The notes beneath the pieces were generated by a model. It was not told the DNA's origin, searched no databases, and saw only the letters and a list, made by a program, of their open reading frames with translations. Positions 47,983 to 59,646 of a stretch of 64,000 nt of DNA are shown here, one piece after another. The DNA is from Guadua angustifolia. Lineage: Eukaryota; Streptophyta; Magnoliopsida; Poales; Poaceae. The stretch lies in assembly GCA_036346375.1 (NCBI GenBank), contig CM070502.1:19630924-19694923 (forward strand), given 5' to 3'. Position 1 is the first letter of the stretch. Every line of letters starts with the position of its first letter. The position numbers and the translations under genes were made by a program.

Positions 47983-50900
47983 GATGGGAGATAAAGAATT
48001 GCTCGCCAAGAAGGCGCTTAAGAGGAGCTCGCTTGCGAGCTTCGTGGTAATACGTATTTGCAAGAGGAAGGCAATGCGGAAGGTAGCAAGACTTGGCCGA
48101 GAAGGATGATGCAGCCACGCTGGCCGAAAGAACACCGAGCCTATCGTTGTCCTTGGCGCGATGGTTCCTCGTCATCGCACAAGAGCCCAAGCCAGTTCCA
48201 TGCCCACGACCGTAACGGCGACGTGGGGAAATCGACTCACCACGATCCCAATGAAGAGGTATTAAGAAGAGTGAGCTTGTTTTATTTGTAGCTTGGCGTG
48301 GACATAATTGCATTTCCTTATGTTTGCGTATTCCTCGTGTTTATTTCTATGAAGAGGCCAGAAAGGCGATCACGCTGACTAGCTGCAGTTCAAGAGGTAA
48401 TTGAAGATACCTCTGGGCATGTTACCGTGGATTCCTCTGCTACAACAACCACGACCTCACATAAACGAAAACGGGGGGAACGAAGTAGGAACAAGTTATC
48501 GGAAGGCACTTGGTATATCACGGAGGTCGGTCCTTTAGGAGAGCCCCTAGCACCTCGTGAGGCACTATCCAAGTTCCGAAATAGCTGCGGTTGTCTTGTC
48601 AAGGACAATGTCTCCATCACGATTGATAACTGGACAAAGGTGGCCGACGCGACAAAGGCGCACCTTTGGACCGAAATTGCGAAAATCACAAGGTTCCCCA
48701 GTATGAGGCCATCGCTAAGAAGAATGCCTTGGACGTGATGGGGAAGAGCTTCCGGAACTGGAGGTATGAGCTGAACAAATACTTTGTGAAGACGGAGCGG
48801 ACACCATTCCAGAAATATGAAAAAATCACCGCGGGTGAATGGGCGGAGTTTGTCCGGCAGAAGACCACAAGCGAAGCCGTAGCATTGACCATTGAGTGAG
48901 GTGTAGAGTGCCCTCGCGAAGAAGAACAAGTACCCCCATCACCTGGGCACAGGTGGGTATGCCCCTAAGATTGTTGAGTGGAGGAGTAAAGAAGAAGAGG
49001 AAGCCCGTGCTGGGATAGAGAACCCATTGATGAGCTGTAGCGAGCAAGGCAGAAATTGGGTCCTAACTCGCCAACCCAGCAGCAAGAAGGGTCGCAAAAG
49101 CACGGTGGACCCTGCGGTCCTGGAAGTTTCAGCCAAGCTGCAGAAGATCTCGCACGAGCAAGCGGAGGGATCTTTCGTGCCAGACAGGGAGAATGACGAC
49201 CTAACGACGGCGTTGGGAACCAAGGAACACCCAGGTCGCACTCGTGGCGTCGGAAGTCGAGTGGGCTTCAAGCATGGGTTCCCGGAATATCAAGACCAAT
49301 ACAAGTCGCGTCAAAGATATAAGAGGACCATGGCTGATACAATAAGACAACCGCCCAACAAGAGTTTTGAAGGCGTGGGAAGAGAAGGAGGCGGAAGGGC
49401 GTTATAAGCGCGGTCGGATGACAACCCGAGCCCGCCCGCATCCGAGTAGCGTCGGTCCGTGCTAGTCCTAACGCCGATATCCCGTGGATGATATCACAGA
49501 GGCAACCATGTGCAAGCTCGTGCACATCCGGAGCAAGGGGCTTGGTCGTCGAGCTTGAGGAGGGCGTGGCATATCCGGACATCGTGATACACAACCAACT
49601 CGTCCGATTGGTCATGCAAAGGTGCAAGTGGACATCGTGCTTGTTCCGTGCCTTGGCTTGTGGAAGCTACCATTCAAGACTCGATGACGAGAGACCATCC
49701 AAGATGCAATTGGGTCATTTATTGTATGGCCCAAGGAAGATATTGCATTGATACAAGAGAGGTCGACACGCCAGCAAAGAAGTCAAGACGCCCTATCTCT
49801 TCCAAAATTGCCTACACCACAAACCGATCTTCTCTCGGGGCGCCTTCACTACAAGATCTTCTCCGACGACGCTTTTCACCACAAATACAAGATCTCCGTT
49901 GCGGTGCCTTCACCACAATACAGATTTGCCGCCTTGTGCACCGCATGCACCACCTCCGTTGCCCCAACCGTCACAACGCCTCATCTTGGCGATGTTGTTG
50001 GTTGCAAAGAAAACAAAGAAGTAGATTGCAATCAACTGAGTACCACCAAGTCAAAGAGGAGTGCCAACTCCACTCGGCATGCACTATGCCTTCACTAGAG
50101 ACTTATGAGCATGGCAAGCCATTTCTCCCCATGGAGCAGATCAACGAAGGACTATGGGAGTTGAAGAGACTCCATGACTGGTATTTGAGGGCATCTCGTC
50201 TTGGGGTGAAGGGCATTCAAGCCGCTGTCCCTCCAGATGTCTACAAACACGAGGCTACGTCTGGATCGATTTTGGTGACTTGCAACAGATGTTCCGTTTT
50301 GGAAAACTCGACATCAACTTGATCAGCGTGTGGTGCCTGCAAGTTGGCCATTGACCTACCCCTACATTGTTATATCGGCTCTTGCAGTAGCAAGTGCCGA
50401 TATAACAAATTATGAAAGCATATCATTATATTGCATTCTGATAGCATAATAAAGAAAACCCTAAATGTATAGCAGTTGAGTGCCAAGTTGAGTTCCTCTT
50501 TATAGTAATGGCTTGTTAGATCATTCAAAAATTGGCAGAATCCATATAATTTTCACTAAATCGTAAGTTGGCCGATTTTAGTGGTTTTTAACTTTTAAAT
50601 AAAGTTAACTTCTGCCAAATCTGTCGAACAAGATGTATTTTGCCAAAATCTGATATTTGCCAAAATATCATGTTTCCCAGCATTCAGCATATAAATTGGC
50701 GCATTGACCATTGTCTTGTGTGCAGAATGCAATATACCGATACTAAAAAGATGGGAAAACGTGTCGGGTTCCTTGACCCCACACGGATTAGCCAGCCGAG
50801 CTTAAGAGCTGTACTCAATGAAAAGGAGTTGAAGGATAAGGGGATGACGAAAACAGAGATAGAAGAAAAGCGACAGTCCCTGGCCCGAGAACGCCAAGTA

Positions 50901-51172
50901 GATGTGGGGCTATACATATCAAAAGCAATGCTCAAGATGCAAGACAAGGATGTCATAATGGTTCCCTACAATTTTAAGTAATCTTCTCATTCGTCAATCG
51001 TTGCTAAAAGTTTAGTTTGCACCATGATTACTCGTGAAACTTAAATAAGTTTTCGTTGCAGCGATCACTTCATTTGTTTCATGCTGTACCCGAAGCAGAG
51101 CAGATATATGGTTCTTGACTCATCCAGAACCCCACCGGAATCTTACGATGAATTCACCCGCGTCTTAAATGC
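47983..51172 (+). pseudogene. CACTA second ORF: Transposase_24 plus Ulp1-like protease
   Basis: Exon pieces follow the second ORF of plant CACTA elements. There is a short N-terminal exon at ATG 47984. The Ptta/En-Spm (Transposase_24) region runs about 48430-49400, with FRNWRYELNKYF, KNKYPHHLGTGGY (frame change near 48900), ALGTKEHPGRTRGVG and FPEYQDQYKSR. A middle part runs about 49480-50320 with KPFLPMEQINEGLWELKRLH and a shift into DINLISVWCL. Exons 50726-50977 (KRVGFLDPTRI) and 51062-51172 (DHFICFMLYPKQSRYMVLDS) have proper splice sites and look like the start of a C48/Ulp1 cysteine-protease fold. Several frameshifts and stops make it non-functional. It ends at an LTR element inserted just after the last donor. 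Confidence 0.8.
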
Positions 51173-51207
51173 GTAAGAAATATATATACACAAACATACT
51201 GGGGAAC

Positions 51208-51555
51208 TGTTATATCCCTTTGCCGCAGATTGCCTGGGCGTGAGATTTCCTAGAGCAATGTCGAGAAGAATAAGAAAAGTAGGGAAAAAAAGGCAGAAGA
51301 TGAACTCGGAAGCAAAAGGGGATTTTCTTTCTTTTCAGCATTCGAATCTTCCATCCTTACAGCCAGGTTTTTATACCCCTCCCGACAAACTCTGACTCAC
51401 ACCTTTTACCGCCATAACAGAAAATTCACCCACGCCAACACACGCCACAGAACTCGCTCTTTACATGACAGCTACAGTAAATACGACAATTAACCACTCT
51501 GGCCGTCAGATTATCCTCAGCGCCTTTCGAAGTCTGATCTTCACCGCTCGTTATA
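51208..51555 (-). repeat. Deleted gypsy element, 3' LTR
   Basis: 348 bp, direct repeat partner of 52194-52547. The plus-strand right end TTATA is mutated from TTACA. Confidence 0.88.
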
Positions 51556-52193
51556 GCTTCCCCCCTAGAGAACTTGCTTGTCCCCAAGCAAGGGCCGAAG
51601 GAAAACGCTGCCGAAGAACACTCAAATTCTCCCAGGTCGTTGCATCCGCCAGCATGCCCGTCCATCGGACAAGTCCCTACGTGACGGCTGTGTTGCCCTA
51701 TTTCACCAAACGCCTCTCCAAAATTTGTTCAGGTTCTGTGGAGCGAGCATCCAAGTCGATCAATGGGAGTAAAGAACTAAAGACAGGAGAATAGTCTGGA
51801 ATAAAAGGCTTCAGCTGAGACACATGAAAAACAGGATGAATATTACTCTCGGCCGGTAATGCCAACTTATAAGCCACTTGTCCGATCTTCTCCAGTATGG
51901 TATAAGGTCCATAATACTTGAAGGCCAATTTGGGTACTGGGCGGCGAACCATGTACTTCTGAACATATGGCTGAAGATTCAGTAGAACTTTATCCCCCAC
52001 CAGAAACTGTCGCTCCTTCGGTTTTAATGACAAATTCTTGCCTTTGCAAATAGGAGCGCCATCGCTCAACAGCTAACATTAAGGCCAAGAACTCCTTTTC
52101 ATAGATTGAGAGTCCCTGATGAACGGGGCTTAAAGCTTTGCTGAAAAATGCGACTGGCTGACTGTGCTGCATTAAGACTGCTCTGATACCAAC

Positions 52194-52547
52194 TGCTTTA
52201 TCCCTTGCCGCAGATTGCCTGGGCGTGAGATTTCCCAGAGCAATGTCGAGAAGAACAAGAAAAGTAGGGGGAAAAAAGGCAGAAGATGAACTCGGAAGCA
52301 AAAGGGGATTTTCTTTCTTTTCAGCGATTCGAATCTTCCATCCTTACAACCAGGTTTTTATACCCCTCCCGACAAACTCTGACTCACACCTTTCACCGCC
52401 ATAATAGAAAATTCACCCGCGCAACAGACGCCACAGAACTCGCTCTTTACATGACAGCTACAGTAAATACGACAATTAACCACTCTGCTCGCCCGCCGTC
52501 AAATTATCCTCAGCGCCTTTCGAAGTCTGATCTTCACCGCTCGTTAC
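52194..52547 (-). repeat. Deleted gypsy element, 5' LTR
   Basis: 354 bp. On the minus strand it begins TGTAACGAGCGG and ends TAAAGCA next to the primer-binding site. Confidence 0.88.
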
Positions 52548-52879
52548 AGGAACCCCACGGCATGGCCTAATCGAACATGGAGTCCACCATGGCTATGGGG
52601 TAGAGTTCGAACCGAACTCAGGAAGACGATGAACAAGCTACATCCACGTGTCACTACGAACGGTCACGATTTCATCGGTTGTCTGTATCTTAACCGCACA
52701 CGCGTAAACTTCCAACGGCCAGGATTTGGTGGAGTCCTGAACCGATACTCTTTGATCATGACCGCTTGATCCAAATCCGACAGTAACCAAAGAGGTGAAG
52801 CGATGAGGTCAATGTGGGCGATGTGCCGAAGCAATGTGCTGATTATTTGGGCAGGAGTTCCTGGATTATTTGGGCAAAC

Positions 52880-53240
52880 CAGAGAAGCAGAAACAAAAGT
52901 CAAACGAGAAATGGAGAAAAGCTTCGGGGGAGTTTGTCAAAATAATTATTGATGGGGCATTCCATGAGAAAACACGAACTGGTGGCTGGGGCTTTGTGAT
53001 CAGAAACCCCAACGGAGATGTTCTGATTCGTGAAGCTAAATTTTGCTGACGTGTCAGTTCTTAGAGTTCAAAATCCTTCATTGCTATCGTTCTTGTAATA
53101 CCATAGACCATGAATTGGCTAGTTTTTGGTTCTCAGTTGGAACCGGCCGGGGTGTCATGCTGTGGTCTGACTCGGTTCCTTCTCGTGTAACTGATCTAGT
53201 GGCCACCGATTGCGCTTTGCCCACCTGTTGCTACGGATCG
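52880..53240 (+). pseudogene. RNase H-like (RVT_3 type) fragment
   Basis: The first block reads …FVKIIIDGAFHEKTRTGGWGFVIRNPNGD and the second (from about 53085, after a gap and frame change) NTIDHELASFWFSVGTG…WSDSVPSRVTDLVATD. They match the beginning and end of the RNase H domain common in plant non-LTR-derived 'putative ribonuclease H' proteins. The middle part is missing. It is a dead fragment. Confidence 0.65.
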
Positions 53241-53922
53241 CTAATATGTTCGGCCAGTCATCTGATATATGGAGGAGAATCCGACCAAGTTTCTGAAATA
53301 GCAGCATACCAGATGTAAAACTTGAAACCATCAGTCAATCTTCAGGATGGCAGGGCCCTTGCAGGAAACCTGTCCTGCTAAAATTGCTCTATAACTCTCT
53401 TCCATAACATGTATAAAATACACAGGTATGTGGAGATCATTCTGAGATCACTTTGACAGCAATCTGACGCAGTAAGAACCAATGGGGGTATAAAATGCCT
53501 TCAATGCGCAATGAAAATATGACATTAATGTTTGGCATGCATATCCTCGGAAGAAATCGGGAAATATGATGGGGGTGATAGGGTGTCATCCAGTTGAACA
53601 AATTTTGGACTGGAGTATATTTCCAACTCTCCAGTTACACACTCTGCGACAAACAATTTTTCGATAGAAAGCATAAGAGCATTGCACTATCTAAAAATTG
53701 TCCAGCTCTGAAGCATGCGCTCTAAAAACATCTACTAGTATACCTGCAATTATGCAGAGCAGATACAAAAGCCAGAGGTAACAAGAGGCGATCTAGTTAA
53801 CAACTGAAATCTAAAATAAGAAATCAATCGAATACTACGCTAACTAAACTAAAGAGCACATTGAAAGAACAGGAAATCAATCTATTTGTTATGTCAAAAG
53901 GGCTTCAAGGTACCAGCTTGGT
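53241..53922. other. 3' flank of the GAUT gene
   Basis: AT-rich on both strands, no known protein; plausible 3' UTR (minus strand) and downstream DNA. Confidence 0.4.
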
Positions 53923-56900
53923 TCATGGATTGATGTTGCATTCTCAAGAGGAAACGCTGGTCATAATCAAGATACTTTGACCAGTAGTTTCGAACTTGGG
54001 CAGGCCAATCTCGAGCCAAGGCTTCATGTTGCCATTGTAATGTATGACCGCAGAACGGTCAATGTCTCTGCTGCTTACATGCGGATTGTAACCAAGGCCA
54101 AGAACATGCCACGATCGATTGAGGGGGAATGTATTATTCCAGAATGTGATCAAACCTGGAGGTAGAGTGCCAAGCTTCCATAGCGATCTATCTTGATTCT
54201 GCAATCAGAAGTTGATATATGTCAATGAAGAAACACCACCAAGTACGTGTGACCAAAGTGAATATCAAAGAAGATAAACTGGGGATAGCATTAAATGCAT
54301 CCAAGTTGACAAATATGAAATAAGGATTCTATATTTCTATCATCTTTTCCACATAAGTAATTTCTACATAAATTTTGATCCTTCCAGTAGCTGCATTTTC
54401 ATATAATAATAGTGTTGAGACAATTCTCTAGTCTTGATGCCCGGGTAATGTAAGCTGAAAACTAAATATGTTAATTACATAAAAATCTGCAACATTACTG
54501 ATATGTCCAGTGCATCCTTTCTACATACAGCTGCATTACAGACATTGCCACGAACCTTAGTTGATAACGAGTAAACACCACCAGGAGGAAGGGCGGGCGG
54601 CGGCAGCTTGGTGGGATGAGAGATTAGACTTATAGATGAGGGTGAAGAAGCTTGAGAAAGAGACTATAGATTAATTCATCTTCATTGCTTAATGTTCCAA
54701 GAGGCTGCCCCAACCTATTATAGGAGCCTGTCCTAACAAATCAGCTAACCAACTAATGATAAGATCCTCATAAACTAATCTTACCTCAATAATCCTAACT
54801 AATCTAATCCTGCCCTTGCGGTTGCTACAGCATATGGCACACAGACAACACACTATTCCTTGCATGTAAGTTGTAACAGAAGTTTAACTTGATTTCAAAA
54901 GTTACATGCACAAACATCTCTATAAGAAATTCGTCATGTAAGGAAGTAGAGTGTGCGTGAATCTTACAAGGTTCTGCCAGGAGTGATAGATTTGGGTTAT
55001 GTTTTGCCGCCTCCATTCGCCAGATCAAACACGTTCATTCCAAAAGCCCAACCACAACTATGGGGGTCAAAATTCTTCGCAATAACAGGATTTGAGAAAT
55101 TCAGGTATCGATCAAAACGATGGAAGCTCTCTCCACAAGTCTCTACAGCACCATTTATCTTCCCCTTCATATCAATTGACCAGAGGCCAGTTAAGTCCTT
55201 CTTTACTACTACATCATCATCAAGAAAGACTATCTTGTCAAGCTTTGGATAAATCTCAGGTAGGTAAAATCGCAAATGATTAAGGATTGAAAGATATTTT
55301 GGGTTTCTGTACTTCAAGTTTGAATCTGAGTTTGCACGATGTGTCCTGAAGTAATAGTCAATCATGGACTGAGATCCAAGTTGTTTCAGCACCGGACTGT
55401 AGCTGTCATTTAGCCATGTGAACTCCTCAATATTTTGTACCTCAATTGTTGCTTTTCCAGGAGGGTTAGAGAGGAACCACATTCTCATTGGAGCGTAATT
55501 TAGTCTGTCAGTTACTATGTGGAAGACATGACTTGAAGGATGCTGCAGACAAATAAGTTCTATTCAGTGGGATGAATGCTATCTATCAGACTAACTTGAA
55601 TTGGGACTTAGAAGTATTGAAGATACATTACCTTGGCATTTAACACTGTCGAATTAACAACAACAGCTGTTGCCAATATATTATCTGAGAACAAGGCATA
55701 GTGATACAGTTTGGGGTCATCAATATTTTCCTGGTTTAGGAATTGCCGCTGACCAGGATCCAATGAAAAATATTCATTAGCTAGCCTCAAGGGGAGGCAG
55801 TGAAGACCTTTGGGAAGAGTTTTGGTTGCAAGTTGTGTTAGAAAAGCAGTTTGCTTCTTGTGTGCATGCAGCTGCTCCTCTGCTGAGTGAAGCATAGCTC
55901 GAAGTTTTTTGACAACAACAGAACAATCATCCTGATTCTGTTTGCCCTTGATCAGTATCTGCTCAAGTGCTTTCACCTTGTCATTGGCACTGCATAACAA
56001 GATAGATAAAAGATTAAATGCATGAGGCTGCAATCCTGCACACAATAACATCCTATAATTTTAAAATTCATCAAAAGAAGTTGGGAGATCCTTACTTCTT
56101 TGGTAGATCAGAGTCCTTGGATGCATCACCAAGCACCTTTTGAACTTCCCGTATCCGCTGTCGCAAGTCTCTGAGGTACTGGGTATTTGCTCGAATGGCA
56201 CCAAGACCAAGGTAGACCTTTGCCTTGATTAACTGATCCTTGATATTCCGGACTCTGGTATCAGGCAAAGCCGTGTTTTTACTCTTACCATCTGTGTTTT
56301 CTTCTTGAGTGTTTTCCACAAGAACCTTAGCAGATGTCTGTTTATGTACAGTCTCCAATGAACTTCCCTATAAATAGAAGGTCATGTAATACAAGATGAA
56401 GACCAGAGAGCAAGGAATCATGATCGCAACTTATCGCATTGAAAATTAAAAAAAAAACCATAAAAACTATTATGCTAACTTTCATCATAATAAGATGGAA
56501 GCACACAAATTCTGCGTAACTGGTACGGTGGCATATGGATGAACATTTGATAATATTAATGTATAAAAAAGAAGACATATTGAATAAAGGTGGGGAATTC
56601 TCTAGTCGCCTTATGCAGCAAACTGTGATAATGTGTGATCAACACGCCTGTTTGGTTCATTTCATGAGAAATTATGCCTTGCCTAGGTTGTGTTGTGCCT
56701 AATAAAAATTGAGATAGGATGACATCTTCAAATTTCGACTCAAAATGGACTTTACATGAGGTGTGAAAGTTCTAAGATTTAGGCATGCCTTGTAAAGCTA
56801 ATACAACAACCCAAACATAAGAAATGATTAGACAAATTTGAGAACGTCTCATGGTGGCAAGCATAGCCAAAACAAGTTAGAAATTTTAACACAACCGACT

Positions 56901-58657
56901 CTGATACCATTGTTAGAACTCTTAATGGGGTTTGATACTAGTTGTTGGGGATTGTGGCTAAAACAAATGGGAAGCATTCAGAACAGAGATAACAACACTA
57001 AAAACTAAGGGGTATTGCTATCTCTGTTCCATTACTCCCCATTGTTATAGTCACAATACCCAACAATTGATATTAAAGCCAGTTGTGTTACAGTTCAAAC
57101 AACTGGTATTAGAGCCAGCTGAGTTAAAAGTTCCAACAAGTGGTATTAGAGCCAGCTGAGTTAAAAGTTCCAACAAGTGGTATCAGAGCTGGTTTAAACA
57201 AGTGGTATTAAAGCCAATTGAGTTAGAGTTGTGACAACTGGTATCAGAGCCAGTTGAGTTTGAAGTTTCAACAATTGGTATCAAAGTTAGTTATAGTTCT
57301 ATGAAAATAGACCCCATGAACAAAAATTTGTATGATACAATTAAGCTTCTTTGTATAGATCTATGTTGGTTATTTTTATTGATGTTGATGATTAAGCAAA
57401 AAAAGATTGGTTTCCTGTAACTGCATGATAACATTTCACCAAAATAAACAACACGTATTCATCATACTAAATATTTGCAGCTGAAGTATTTAGACCTAGT
57501 ATAACAAGAACAATAAAGATAGCTCAAGCTTTTAGTGGTCAGTGTTCTTTGCAATATGAGGAACATTACATGATATCTAAGAGTTAGGTATAATAAGTGC
57601 AGAAGGACATACCTACCCACCAAATTTAAAGTTTGGTCGAAACTAATAATGCAATCGCCAAATGGCAGCTTGCAAGCTAAATGACAAATGGAGGTCCAAA
57701 AATCCCACATAGATAAGTCCACAGGTCACAACTTAACTAAATTTGGTAAGATGCACACAAAGTTTGTGAAGTGTTAACCTCAGAAGAAGATTGCTGCTGC
57801 GATCCAGTGGCTTTCTCCTGCTGATCCAATGAGCCCCTCGCCGAGCCGACATCTTGTCCCTCCAGACTTATCACATGCTCGATCAAGCCCTCTTCGCTCG
57901 ATCCGGCACCATCAGCAGCCGTGACCTCAGAAAGCACCCGGCTCTTGTGCTCCCCTTCTTTCCTCAATGGCAATTCTACAAATAATTTGTGTGCAAACGA
58001 TCTAAGAACACAAGCGCCTAACAATTCCTTTCACACACCGATTCTGCGGACATACGAAGACAAGATGCAAACAGAACCAAGAAAAGAAATCCACACACCT
58101 TGGTTCTCTGATTCAATTGATTCGTTTGATAATTCGCGCGGCTCCTCCGAGAAGACGACGCCTACAGGTTCTTTCAAAGAAGTCACAGTTTCCTGCATCC
58201 AAAAGAGAAGGAAATCCATAATTACTAATCACACAGACCAAGAGAAAAAAGATACAAAAAAGGAGTAAAATTTACCAGAGGAAGCGCATTTAGCTTGCTA
58301 CCCTTGACGCCACGGCCCTACCACAACATTTCACCCAAAAAAATAAACCATTAAAATCCAAGAAAATACCCCCAAGAATTCCAAATCCCGCGAGTAACAC
58401 CCAAAAACACTAACCTGATTCGCGATTTCGTTAGGCAAATCCCTCCTTTCTGCAAGAAATCAGACGGAAAGACCGTAAGAACCGCAATGCCAAGAAACCA
58501 CCCAAGAAAGCCTCAAATCTCGATCAAATTACGCCGGGGAAGAGAGCTTACGGATGGTGTTGAGCGCGACAGAGAGGCGATGTGTGTAGAGCACGAGTGG
58601 GGAGAGCACAGTGAAGGCGAGGAGGAACAGGAGCACGGAGCGCCGCCTCCTCACCAT
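53923..58657 (-). CDS. Galacturonosyltransferase (GAUT, GT8) gene, nine exons, frameshifted 3' end
   Basis: Golgi type II enzyme family adding galacturonic acid to pectin (homogalacturonan). Exons: 58552-58657, 58415-58449, 58276-58317, 58099-58192, 57779-57975, 56096-56367, 55632-55989, 54968-55542 and 53923-54198. All have GT..AG borders and matching phases, about 650 residues in total. Exon 1 codes the signal anchor (MVRRRRSVLLFLLAF…). Exons 6-7 hold the stem with YLRDLRQRIREVQ. Exon 8 holds the catalytic start with FLDDDVVV (metal-binding DxD, about residue 476) and CGWAFGMNVFDL. Exon 9 holds LWKLGTLPPGLITF and HYNGNMKPWLE. As sequenced, one base is missing near the end of exon 8 (about 55005), one in exon 9 (after PKF), and there is an indel just before the stop. 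The product would truncate after FDLAN. Real decay and sequencing error are both possible. Confidence 0.85.
56943..57065. mobile_element. Possible TRIM-like short LTR in GAUT intron 5
   Basis: The 123-bp segment starts TGTTGGGGATTGTGGCT and ends with the inverted counterpart AGTCACAATACCCAACA, so it is TG…CA bounded with 17-bp near-perfect inverted ends. Initiator-Met primer-binding-site-like repeats lie immediately to its right (from 57068). One further copy lies to its left in inverted orientation (near 56900-56912). This fits a terminal-repeat retrotransposon in miniature, but no second LTR or target duplication was found. Confidence 0.45.
57068..57290 (+). repeat. 36/37-bp tandem array of primer-binding-site-like units
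   Basis: TGGTATYAGAGCC-like cores begin at 57068 (degenerate), 57104, 57141, 57178, 57203, 57239 and 57276: spacings 36, 37, 37, 25, 36 and 37. Each is followed by 'agytgagtt-aaagttycaacaa'. The core TGGTATCAGAGC is the complement of the initiator-Met tRNA 3' end. The array lies in GAUT intron 5, and the last unit contains the outer breakpoint of the inverted repeat. Confidence 0.85.
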
Positions 58658-58776
58658 CTGGGAGTTCGGTTTTTCTGTCGTGTTTGGCTTTTGCGCTTCT
58701 CCTCTCCTCGCTGCAAACATTCATGGCCAGGTTTAGCACCGGTGAGATTTTCGGTTTTGGCCTCTCTATTAGTTTT
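57283..58776. repeat. Inverted repeat, arm 1 (GAUT promoter to intron 5)
   Basis: 1494 bp matching 59647-61134 in opposite orientation at about 97-98% by eye. The match covers about 120 bp upstream of the GAUT ATG, exons 1-5 and half of intron 5. This arm keeps all exon frames. Confidence 0.95.
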
Positions 58777-59040
58777 GCCAATCTCCTGAATTGAAATAAC
58801 CTGATGTACAAAGCCCACTACTTGTACAATAGTATAGACTCGAGGATTACTATTGAATTCTTAAGTCAGTGATTAGTAATTACCAAACCTCCCTCTTTTC
58901 ATTTCGTGTCCTCTCCACCTCCACTTTTATTATTCACCGTAATTTTGTACATTTTTTCTTTTTTACTTACACTTCTATGCTAGCCTAAAAAGTGAAATGA
59001 ACGACTCTAAATTGTTCAGTTGTCAAAGTACAGAGACTAA

Positions 59041-59416
59041 GGCCATGTTTGGATGGACTAGAGCTAATTGTTAGCTGGCTAATGGCTAGAGCTAATTGTT
59101 AGCCAGCTAATAATTAGTCCATCTAAAATTAGCCCAGGGCTGTTTGGATACATGACTAATGGTTGGGCTAATTTCTTTGAAAAGTCATGTCTGCCTCTCA
59201 TAATATGTCTGCCCCTCATAATGGCGAGAGTATTTCAGACTTTTCCCAGCGTATTACATGCTTTTAGTCCAAATTAGCTCCCACCCACCAACTAATGGAC
59301 TAATTGTTAGTTGAGAGGTTGGCTAAAAATTAGCCCACCTATTAGTCTTCCTGTTTGGATAGACTAGGACTAATTTTTAGCCAGCTAACAATTAGTCCAG
59401 GGATCCAAACATGACC
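59041..59416. mobile_element. Tourist-like MITE between the inverted-repeat arms
   Basis: Ends GGCCATGTTTGGAT and (minus strand) GGTCATGTTTGGAT, flanked by TAA at 59038-59040 and 59417-59419. Subterminal 'gctaattgttagc' words occur in both orientations. It is 376 bp and makes up nearly half of the 870-bp spacer between the arms. Confidence 0.85.
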
Positions 59417-59646
59417 TAATTCTTACCGAAAGATTAAGAAATGCACAAACTTTGTGGAAAAACCCTTCTCTTTTTTTATTTTCTTTAAAAATGAGACTTT
59501 TCTAGGATTTCTTGCAAAGAGTAAAGTAGTATAATTTCGCAATTTCAATTCAAAAGAAGAAAAACAAATACATAAATGAATAAATAAACAGATATTCTCA
59601 CCGACAAAAATTCCAACATACCCCTACCTAGATCTACTCTGCAATA

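Larger units (their letters stand above)
51208..52547 (-). mobile_element. Deleted gypsy LTR element, 1.34 kb
   Basis: On the minus strand the 5' LTR is 52194-52547 and the 3' LTR 51208-51555, flanked by a perfect GGAAC duplication (51203-51207, 52548-52552). The primer-binding site GTTGGTATCAGAGC directly follows the 5' LTR and a GGGGGGAAGC purine tract precedes the 3' LTR. Only about 640 bp remain between them: an RNase H piece (VAFFSKALSP, STYEKE-like), fused to the integrase C-terminal region (KVLLNLQPYVQ, YGPYTILEKIG, FHVSQLKPF). Two large internal deletions removed gag, protease, reverse transcriptase core and integrase core. Gypsy assignment rests on these pol pieces. Confidence 0.9.

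Noticed and set aside
52600..52630. 'gagttcgaacc' as a tRNA T-loop
   Set aside because: No D-arm, anticodon arm or acceptor stem could be placed around it; no tRNA gene was found in the window.
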